DNA of 19,365 nucleotides from Candidatus Jordarchaeum madagascarense. Lineage in GTDB: Archaea > Asgardarchaeota > Jordiarchaeia > Jordiarchaeales > Jordiarchaeaceae. Every line of letters begins with the position of its first letter. Positions within the stretch are counted from its first letter, which is position 1. Positions 13,877 through 19,365 of this stretch are shown one piece after another. The notes beneath the pieces were generated by a model. The model searched no databases. It had not been told where the DNA came from and saw only the letters and a list, made by a program, of their open reading frames with translations. The translations under genes were made by a program, and so were the position numbers. The stretch lies in contig DXJA01000195.1 of the NCBI GenBank assembly GCA_019056875.1, positions 1-19,365 of the forward strand, written 5' to 3'.

Positions 13877-15091
13877 ATGAATGTTGAGGATATTAAAACT
13901 ATTACCGTTCTTGGCGCAGGACACATGGGTCTGGGAATCGCGCAGGTTATTGCGATGTCCGGGTATCAGGTTAATCTAAGGGACTTGAACCGGGAGATAC
14001 TTGACAAAAATATTGGTAGGATAAGGTACATTCTCACAAGGTATGCGGAGAAGGGAGAGTTTCCAAAGAACAGCATTGAGCCCACCATGGAGCGAATAAA
14101 ACCCTTCACGGATTTGAAAGAGTCAGTTAAAGATGCCCAGTACGTTATTGAGACAATTCCAGAACAGCTTGAACTCAAGCAGAAAGTTTTCAGAGAAGTT
14201 GAGAAACTCGTCCCAGAAGACATGATAATCTCAACCAACACCAGCGCCCTTCCCATAACAGAAATTCAGAAAGGAACCGAAAGACCGGACAAGATTGTGG
14301 GCACCCACTTTTTCAACCCACCTCAAAGGATTAAGCTAGTGGAGGTGGTATACGGAGCCAAAACCAGCGACGAAACCGTGAACCTCACACTAGAACTCAT
14401 GAAGAAAATAGAACGGGACCCCGTGGTATGTAGAAAGGATGTTCCGGGATTCCTAGCCAATAGAACGGTAACAATGATGCTAAACTTTGTGTCTTGGCTC
14501 GTAAGTGCAGGCGAGTTCACACCAGCTGAGATAGACTCCGCCTTCCACTACAAACTAGGACAACCAATGGGCACATTCGGCCTAAACGATTTCCTGGGAT
14601 TAAAGACAACTTACCAAGTACAGAAGTTCATAGAGCAGAGAGAACCCGGGTTTAAAGTCTCGCCAATATGGGATGAGCTTATAAAAGCTGGGCAGAACGG
14701 CGTGGACACTGGTAAAGGATTCTACGAGTACCCCGACAAGGTTTGGAAAAAGCCCGAATCTTGGAGCGAAAAGATAGCGGACAGGTACGACCCCAACTGG
14801 TCATTGCTCGTAGGAATAAACAGAATGGCACAAATCGTAAACGACGGAGTAGCAACTGTGGGAGAAGTTGACAAGGCGGTGAAAATCGGATACCTAATGC
14901 CCGTAGGCTTACTAGAACTCGCCGACCAAATGGGCATAGACAAAGTGGTGGAGGAACTCGAAAAGCTGAAAAAGAGATTCGGAAAAATCGACAATCTAAA
15001 CTACATACTGGAACCGAATCCACTACTCAGAACAAAAGTAAAAAAAGGAGAGCTGGGATACAAAACCAAGGCTGGCTTCTACGAACATTAA
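13877..15091 (+). CDS. 3-hydroxyacyl-CoA dehydrogenase, copy 2
   Basis: A 404-residue paralogue of the preceding enzyme. The ATG at 13877 is chosen because it aligns the N-terminus with copy 1 (MNVEDIKTITVLG against MKLEDIKNITVLG); GTGAT at 13868-13872 is then the ribosome site, so the in-frame GTG there is unlikely to be the start. The nucleotide-binding VLGAGHMGLGIAQ, Asp36, Ser123, His144, Glu156 and Asn195 are all kept at the same numbers as copy 1. The tail ends ELGYKTKAGFYEH, the fuller form of the second C-terminal domain. Both copies look active, so they may differ in chain length or in growth condition rather than one being a relic. Confidence 0.95.
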   Translation: MNVEDIKTITVLGAGHMGLGIAQVIAMSGYQVNLRDLNREILDKNIGRIRYILTRYAEKGEFPKNSIEPTMERIKPFTDLKESVKDAQYVIETIPEQLELKQKVFREVEKLVPEDMIISTNTSALPITEIQKGTERPDKIVGTHFFNPPQRIKLVEVVYGAKTSDETVNLTLELMKKIERDPVVCRKDVPGFLANRTVTMMLNFVSWLVSAGEFTPAEIDSAFHYKLGQPMGTFGLNDFLGLKTTYQVQKFIEQREPGFKVSPIWDELIKAGQNGVDTGKGFYEYPDKVWKKPESWSEKIADRYDPNWSLLVGINRMAQIVNDGVATVGEVDKAVKIGYLMPVGLLELADQMGIDKVVEELEKLKKRFGKIDNLNYILEPNPLLRTKVKKGELGYKTKAGFYEH

Positions 15092-15167
15092 TTAACAATG
15101 ATTCAAAACAACCTTGACATTTGCAACAGATGTGAAAAGCGAAATTATGAGGTGCCTAGAATAGAAA

Positions 15168-15178
15168 GATTTTTATGG
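15168..15178 (+). promoter_or_regulatory. TATA-like promoter of hicB-hicA
   Basis: ATTTTTATGG, preceded by GAAAG, lies 34-44 nt ahead of the TTG start of hicB. It argues against the longer frame that opens at 15098. Confidence 0.4.
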
Positions 15179-15211
15179 TTGAGTTTTTTGATTTTGATAA
15201 AGGTGATTAAG

Positions 15212-15421
15212 TTGCAGTTTTCAGCTGTGATTACTAAGGAAGAAAAGTTCTACGTCGCCCTTTGCCCTGAGCTTGACATAGCCAGCCAGGGGGGAAGCAT
15301 AGAAGAAGCTATTAGAAATCTGAAGGAAGCCATAAACCTTTATTTAGAGGATAAAGATGCTAAGATTCCAAAAATGGATACAAGACCTCTGGTTACCCTC
15401 ATTGAAGTAGAGGTAGATTAA
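15212..15421 (+). CDS. hicB: HicB-type antitoxin
   Basis: A 69-residue HicB domain protein. The frame is open from an ATG at 15098, but that stretch crosses the likely promoter and reads as non-family sequence. The TTG at 15212 follows AGGTGAT at 15201-15207 and begins exactly at the conserved domain, so it is chosen. The domain pattern FSAVITKEEKFYVALCPELD, then IASQGGSIEEAIRNLKEAINLYLED, is the partial RNase H fold of HicB. There is no C-terminal ribbon-helix-helix or helix-turn-helix, so autoregulation through its own DNA-binding domain is not expected. It should neutralise HicA, whose gene starts 5 nt after its stop. Confidence 0.9.
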   Translation: MQFSAVITKEEKFYVALCPELDIASQGGSIEEAIRNLKEAINLYLEDKDAKIPKMDTRPLVTLIEVEVD

Positions 15422-15426
15422 ATACG

Positions 15427-15651
15427 ATGAAACTTCCGGCAGTTTCTGGACGCAAAATAATAAAGGCTCTAACCAAGATTGGTTTTGAAGTGGTTGGGAG
15501 AAAGGGAAGTCACGTAAGATTAAAGAAAAAGAATGATAGGACTCTAATCGTTGTAGTTCCGGATCACCCAGAACTAGCTAAAGGCACTCTCAAATCCATT
15601 CTTAGACAGGCAAATCTGAGCGTCGAAGAACTCTTAGAACTGTTAAAATAG
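15427..15651 (+). CDS. hicA: HicA-type mRNA interferase toxin
   Basis: A 74-residue protein with the small double-stranded-RNA-binding-like fold of HicA. The signature is complete: VSGRKIIKALTKIGFEVVGR, catalytic-type His29 in KGSHVRL, and the C-terminal GTLKSILRQANLSVEELLELL. By family knowledge it cleaves mRNA and arrests growth unless bound by HicB. The order antitoxin-toxin is the reverse of the Escherichia coli hicAB operon and is common elsewhere. One His (29) is the expected catalytic residue, so the toxin looks intact. Confidence 0.93.
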   Translation: MKLPAVSGRKIIKALTKIGFEVVGRKGSHVRLKKKNDRTLIVVVPDHPELAKGTLKSILRQANLSVEELLELLK

Positions 15652-15859
15652 TACCGCCAATCGCTTCACTCGTGTTTATAGTCCTAGACGAAACAATAGT
15701 AAAAATTTGCTTGAATTTAGGTAATGCCTTTTAGAAATATTTTTGGAATTGTTAGGTTGTAATTTTGTTGTTGTTTATTATATTCCGGTAAAGATGTGCA
15801 CCTTGACATAAGAACGAGTTTTTAACAAGTATCCAGAACCCTTTCGTTACTAGAGAAAT

Positions 15860-15897
15860 AAAAAAAGGGGGGGTAGGGTTTTAGTTTAGTCTAACTA
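15860..15897 (-). terminator. Hairpin plus T-run terminator of the surface protein gene
   Basis: Reading the minus strand after the stop at 15910, a perfect 5-bp stem TAGTT/AACTA (15897-15882) is followed by C7 (15873-15867) and T7 (15866-15860). The long T-run suits an intrinsic terminator. It also separates this gene from the convergent hicA. Confidence 0.5.
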
Positions 15898-15909
15898 GGA
15901 TAAATGTTG

Positions 15910-18900
15910 CTATCTTCTCCTCAACCACACGCCCACGCCGACCGCCGCAATAGCCACTATGGCAGCAACACCTATCGCAATATAGGTTAGTGGAATGCCT
16001 TGCTGCTGCATCAAACTCAGCGAAATCAGCAGCAACGGGAGTAAGCCAAGTGGCGGAGTCGGGGGTAGGTTCACTGTGAAGGATATAGAGTCGGTGTCAC
16101 TGTGACCGGCCTTGTCGAAGGCCCTGATCTCCACGGTGTGGGAACCGTTTGAAAGACCGGTGAAAGTGTGACTGACGGCTAATCCAACGTCGATCCAGTC
16201 GCCTTCGTCCAGCCGGTACATGAAGTAGTCGATGTTGGTCTCAGTGACCGTCCAGTTCACAGTCACGCTGCTGGTGTTAAACACCTCATCTGGACTGGGC
16301 GCTGTTATGGTCACCACAGGCGGAGTGGCGTCTACGGTAAAGAACACCACATCCCAACCGGAGAGTCCGGCCAGGTCGACCGCAGTAACATTAACAGTGT
16401 GGGCACCATCACCCAAGCTGACCGGATGGCTGGTGGCCAACCCCACATTGACCGGCGACTCGCTGTCGATGGTAACCAGATAGTACGCTATGTCCGTGTC
16501 ATCGCTACTCCACGCCACATCGAAACTACCAGTATCAAGCATACCCCCATCTGGGGGATAGGTGATATTGACTGTGGGTGGCAACTCTTCCGTGGGAAGA
16601 CCCAGTGCGTAGTGGGAAAGTGTGGAGAGCTGTGCGGTGACTGTGTTTTCTACGGTGTCAACTGTGCATGGGAGGCTTTCCCAGGCTGTACCGTTCCAGC
16701 GGTAAATCACCAGTAATGATTCATCTGCTGGGGGAACTGCACCCTCCTGATAGTGGAACACAAGTGTAACGTCGGTTAGCGATGCGTTGGCGGTGACGTG
16801 AACGTAGTCTATGGGCTGGAATGTGGTTGGAACGCTGGGTGGTGTGGGGTCGCCTGCCGTGTCAATCTGTACCGATGGGGTGAGTGAGCCTATGAGTTCG
16901 ATGTTGGCTTCTTCAACAATGTTTAGGAGGTAGTCACTTGAGGTTACGTACGCGGTGTTGTTCGCACACTTGGTGAGCGGTGAGCCGATTATGTTATTGG
17001 TGTAATAAGCTAAGCTGTAGTTAAGTAAGATGGTGGGTGGGGGCAGTTTTATGGTGCCTGCACTTGTGGCTTTGAGCTTGTAGACCAGGGTCGCCGAACA
17101 GTTGCTGTCAAGATAGATAGCCAGGTTAGTGTTGCCCTCGGAAACTTCAAAGTACTCCGAAGGAACCCAGTCTGTAATGTTCACAAATTCGGTGTCGCTA
17201 CCCAGATTCTTGACCTTGACACTCACCGTAAACTCTTCGTCAACACTAAAGCTTATCTGCCCAGGATACTTCTCGAACTCCAGATGAGCAGCGGTAGAGG
17301 GGCGAACACCAGGAAGAGTCAGGGGCAAATAAATAGACACCATCATTGGCACCGGGCCTATTACCATCGTTTGTGTTATTATTCCACCTATGTGAAAGGT
17401 AACGAAGTCAACCTCTGAGGTTACGTTCGCTGTGATGGATCCGCCAGCAGATATGTCTCCGAGCATCCAGGGTTGCCCCGTTTCAGGCAGGGTCACATTC
17501 GAGTCGATAACTGGCCCAAAGACAGGGATGATGGGAGAGGTAACGTTGGATACTGGTTGGGTGCCTACGTTTCTTGCAGTAAGGTATATTGAAACCGTTT
17601 CTCCAGGGCTTACCACCCAATCGGAACAATCTGTGGAGAACACTACTAGAGGCCAATCAAGGCCCACATGAACCTGAAAACTTGTGCTAAAGCTGTATGA
17701 CATTATCCCGAATAGTTGACGATAATACATGTACTGCAACGAAACAACTGTGGCTCCGATGAGGTTGGCGGTGACGTTGTAGTCAATGACCACACTAGCC
17801 CCGGGGGATAAATCGAAAGGCCCCTTGGGAGGAGACTCTCCGGTACCAGTGTCTGTAAAGTACATAACATTATCGTCCATGATATACATATGTGGGACTA
17901 CGTTGTAGGCTGTGGCTGTTCCCACGTTTTTCAGTGTGAGGGTGAGGTTCGCTGTTTCACCGGGGTCCATGTTCCAATCGGTCATATCGTACTCTGCAAC
18001 CACGTAGGGAACACCGTTTCCAAGAGAGTATGTAACATTGACATCCTCAACATTAAGAGGCCCCATAAAAGACAAAGTGACGCTAGGTAACATGTTCACT
18101 ACACTGATGAATGCCGGGAACATGCCAGTTGAGGGATAATAGTCGGTAATATTGCTAGTGGTTGGAAGAAGGATGCCGATAAAAGCCATTGGTGCTTGTG
18201 ATGTGATGTTGCCTGTTGGTTGTAGCAGGTTTCTGGTGCTGAAAGTGTAGCTGGCACCGCTCTTTCCTATCAATCCCTCGATGACTGCACCAACAATCGC
18301 CGCGCCGTCAAATTCCCAAACCCCTGAATTATTTAATGCCAGATCTCCGACTTGAATAAGTTTGCTTAGTGAGTCCTTCTGAGCCATGTTCTTCGCGAAA
18401 GTGCTATCGGGAATAAGACTTTCCAAAACGCCTGATACCTCAGCTGAACTATTAAGACTGTTAAAAATCAGAAGACCTACGGTTTGTTCGGGTGAACTGA
18501 CCATTGTTAGGTTGTATACTTTTTGAATACTTATATCCCATGTGGCTAATAGTTTTGATTGGAGCTCGTTGAAAAGCTGCTCCAGGGCACTGTTACAGTT
18601 TTGAACCGCGCTAGTTCCAGAACCGTAAATCATAACAGATACATAGCCTCCGGATTCGTTCCAAAACAGGTAGGGCGTCAGGTAGGGCGTACTAAGCATA
18701 GAACCAAACATGCCCATTATACCTGCTCCCATGTTGTGTGGTGCTGAGGAATTTAGACCTTCTTCAGAAGTGTGCACCATTAAAACACTAGTATATGTGG
18801 CGATATTTATTACTCCGGTTGGCTGGCTCAGGTCGAAGAAGCTCTCATTGAATTGGCCCTGCGCATATACTTCTGTCAAATTTTCCAAGGCAGAAGGAGA

Positions 18901-19104
18901 AATAAGCATCATTTCTGTTTCGAGGTTTGCTATGGTTGGTTGCTTTGTCGTCTGTGTTGCTTGTGTTACTATTGGTGGGAATGGTGATAGTGTGGGCTGT
19001 GACTGTAGGAGTGATGCTGTGAGTAGTCCAGTTAGTGAAGCAATAATTACGAGGCTGAGAATGAGCTTTTTGTTCTTTATCATAGTTTTTTTGAGTGATT
19101 TCAT
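15910..19104 (-). CDS. Large secreted surface (S-layer-like) protein with repeated Ig-like modules and C-terminal anchor
   Basis: A 1064-residue cell-surface protein. Residues about 8-35 form a signal peptide or anchor (KNKKLILSLVIIASLTGLL). Residues about 45-350 are an unrecognised domain. Three related beta-sandwich units follow near 352, 482 and 608; each has the PGET or DEEF ... LKNVG/VRNVG-like pattern of CARDB-type adhesion domains (for example DPGETANLTLTLKNVGTATA). A YRWNGTAWESLPC unit at about 802 and two Ig-like repeats (from about 844 and 930, with TSHPVSLGDGAHTVNVTA and VSHTFTGLSNGSHTVEIRA) come next. It ends in a TM helix and WLRRR. Many Asn-X-Ser/Thr sites suggest N-glycosylation. 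It looks more GC-rich than its neighbours. It is probably structural or adhesive. The start is uncertain: see the strong out-of-frame SD upstream. Confidence 0.85.
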   Translation of the reverse strand: MKSLKKTMIKNKKLILSLVIIASLTGLLTASLLQSQPTLSPFPPIVTQATQTTKQPTIANLETEMMLISPSALENLTEVYAQGQFNESFFDLSQPTGVINIATYTSVLMVHTSEEGLNSSAPHNMGAGIMGMFGSMLSTPYLTPYLFWNESGGYVSVMIYGSGTSAVQNCNSALEQLFNELQSKLLATWDISIQKVYNLTMVSSPEQTVGLLIFNSLNSSAEVSGVLESLIPDSTFAKNMAQKDSLSKLIQVGDLALNNSGVWEFDGAAIVGAVIEGLIGKSGASYTFSTRNLLQPTGNITSQAPMAFIGILLPTTSNITDYYPSTGMFPAFISVVNMLPSVTLSFMGPLNVEDVNVTYSLGNGVPYVVAEYDMTDWNMDPGETANLTLTLKNVGTATAYNVVPHMYIMDDNVMYFTDTGTGESPPKGPFDLSPGASVVIDYNVTANLIGATVVSLQYMYYRQLFGIMSYSFSTSFQVHVGLDWPLVVFSTDCSDWVVSPGETVSIYLTARNVGTQPVSNVTSPIIPVFGPVIDSNVTLPETGQPWMLGDISAGGSITANVTSEVDFVTFHIGGIITQTMVIGPVPMMVSIYLPLTLPGVRPSTAAHLEFEKYPGQISFSVDEEFTVSVKVKNLGSDTEFVNITDWVPSEYFEVSEGNTNLAIYLDSNCSATLVYKLKATSAGTIKLPPPTILLNYSLAYYTNNIIGSPLTKCANNTAYVTSSDYLLNIVEEANIELIGSLTPSVQIDTAGDPTPPSVPTTFQPIDYVHVTANASLTDVTLVFHYQEGAVPPADESLLVIYRWNGTAWESLPCTVDTVENTVTAQLSTLSHYALGLPTEELPPTVNITYPPDGGMLDTGSFDVAWSSDDTDIAYYLVTIDSESPVNVGLATSHPVSLGDGAHTVNVTAVDLAGLSGWDVVFFTVDATPPVVTITAPSPDEVFNTSSVTVNWTVTETNIDYFMYRLDEGDWIDVGLAVSHTFTGLSNGSHTVEIRAFDKAGHSDTDSISFTVNLPPTPPLGLLPLLLISLSLMQQQGIPLTYIAIGVAAIVAIAAVGVGVWLRRR

Positions 19105-19137
19105 CTACTTTTTTTCCAATATTTGGGTACTTTGTCA

Positions 19138-19151
19138 TTGCGCCCCTCCTC
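19138..19151 (-). promoter_or_regulatory. Strong ribosome site and ATG out of frame with the surface protein
   Basis: On the minus strand, GAGGAGG (19151-19145) lies 6 nt before an ATG (19138-19136). This frame runs about 97 codons to 18845 and is out of step with the surface protein, whose own ATG at 19104 has only a weak GG upstream. The GAGGAGG also forms the loop of a 5-bp stem (GCGCC/GGCGC at 19140-19156). Confidence 0.6.
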
Positions 19152-19171
19152 GGCGCTCTTGTAGAACCGTT

Positions 19172-19186
19172 GAGAGATTTTCTCTC
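19172..19186. other. 6-bp hairpin upstream of the surface protein gene
   Basis: GAGAGA-TTT-TCTCTC forms a perfect short stem, extendable through G-T pairs. It lies in the probable leader or terminator zone between the surface protein gene and the gene ending at 19255. It could end the upstream transcript or cover the ribosome site. Confidence 0.35.
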
Positions 19187-19254
19187 GGCAGTGTGTTACT
19201 GGTGGCAGTCGTGTCCCCTCACTTTTTCATTAAATCCCCGTATAGTGCCGATTT

Positions 19255-19365
19255 TCAGGAAATTTCTCGTATTGAATCTATTGCCTCGGCGATGTAGTTT
19301 CGTTCGATTCTGGGGTTAAGTTTTTTTGGGTTTGATGCGTTTTTTAGCATCCCTTTGTGTGGTGA
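19255..19365 (-). CDS. 3' end of an unidentified gene entering from the right edge
   Basis: A minus-strand frame is open from the window edge for 36 codons to a TGA at 19257-19255. It includes KGMLKNASNPKKLNPRIERN and ends AEAIDSIREIS. The first 26 codons are encoded by the inverted repeat shared with the left end. The composition looks coding (balanced charged residues, no low-complexity run), but the fragment is too short to assign. A transposase, recombinase or other multicopy gene would explain why it occurs twice. The surface protein gene lies 150 nt further on, on the same strand. Confidence 0.5.
   Translation of the reverse strand, partial: SPHKGMLKNASNPKKLNPRIERNYIAEAIDSIREIS
19288..19364. 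repeat. Right copy of the 77-bp perfect inverted repeat
   Basis: This is the exact reverse complement of 1-77. Only one base (19365) lies beyond it. Towards the interior the two copies diverge at once. Here it forms part of the open frame ending at 19255. Confidence 0.95.

Noticed and set aside
15098..15211. N-terminal extension of HicB, including a hydrophobic stretch and a Cys pair
   Set aside because: It crosses a likely TATA-like box, lies outside the HicB domain, and the TTG at 15212 has a good SD. It is probably untranslated.
18710..19297. Long plus-strand open frame (195 codons) over the start of the surface protein gene
   Set aside because: It lies opposite the signal peptide and first domain, is Cys- and Val-rich without a recognisable pattern, and has no clear ribosome site. 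It is an antisense shadow.
1..19365. CRISPR array, tRNA or rRNA genes, complete insertion sequence
   Set aside because: No regularly spaced repeats, cloverleaf-like stretches, rRNA-like sequence or full transposase were seen. A short or split tRNA could still have been missed by eye.

Overview
This window reads as chromosomal-type DNA from an archaeon, probably an uncultivated anaerobe. Seen directly: TATA-like boxes 25-45 nt ahead of most genes, Shine-Dalgarno (SD) sites of the GGAGGTGAT type, GTG and TTG starts, a TrmB-family regulator, a tungsten-type aldehyde ferredoxin oxidoreductase (AOR), and a large secreted surface protein rich in Asn-X-Ser/Thr sites. The first gene joins a secreted ectodomain to a cytosolic domain whose pattern resembles the longin/roadblock-like modules abundant in Asgard archaea. 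An Asgard-related host is therefore my best guess, but it is inference and not settled.

Layout: 1-77 is a perfect inverted copy of 19288-19364. 155-2203 (+) is the membrane protein with the longin-like domain. 2333-3184 (-) is a crotonase-family enzyme, divergent from a major facilitator superfamily (MFS) exporter at 3388-4734 (+). 4765-5046 (-) is a small basic protein with a helical tail. 5170-6902 (-) is a cysE-cysK cysteine operon whose CysE carries an extra N-terminal zinc-ribbon-like motif. 7125-10871 (+) holds AOR, an unknown small protein, a DUF4125-like protein and a TrmB-like regulator. 11271-11927 (+) is a tandem pair of paralogous ~100-residue membrane proteins of unknown function. 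12472-15091 (+) is a tandem pair of 3-hydroxyacyl-CoA dehydrogenases. 15212-15651 (+) is a HicB-HicA toxin-antitoxin pair. 15910-19104 (-) is a 1064-residue surface protein. 19255-19365 (-) is the 3' end of an unidentified gene.

Together, the crotonase and the two hydroxyacyl-CoA dehydrogenases point to acyl-CoA (fatty acid or butanoate-type) metabolism. AOR would interconvert aldehydes and acids using ferredoxin. CysE and CysK make cysteine from serine and sulfide. The genes mostly have their own promoters and do not form one large operon, apart from cysE-cysK, hicB-hicA and the paralogous membrane pair.

The least explained parts are the paralogous membrane pair with its shared NPNWWLN motif, the exact inverted repeat at the two window ends, the zinc-ribbon CysE, the crotonase lacking one catalytic glutamate, and the conflicting translation start of the surface protein. 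No tRNA, rRNA, CRISPR array or complete insertion sequence was recognised.
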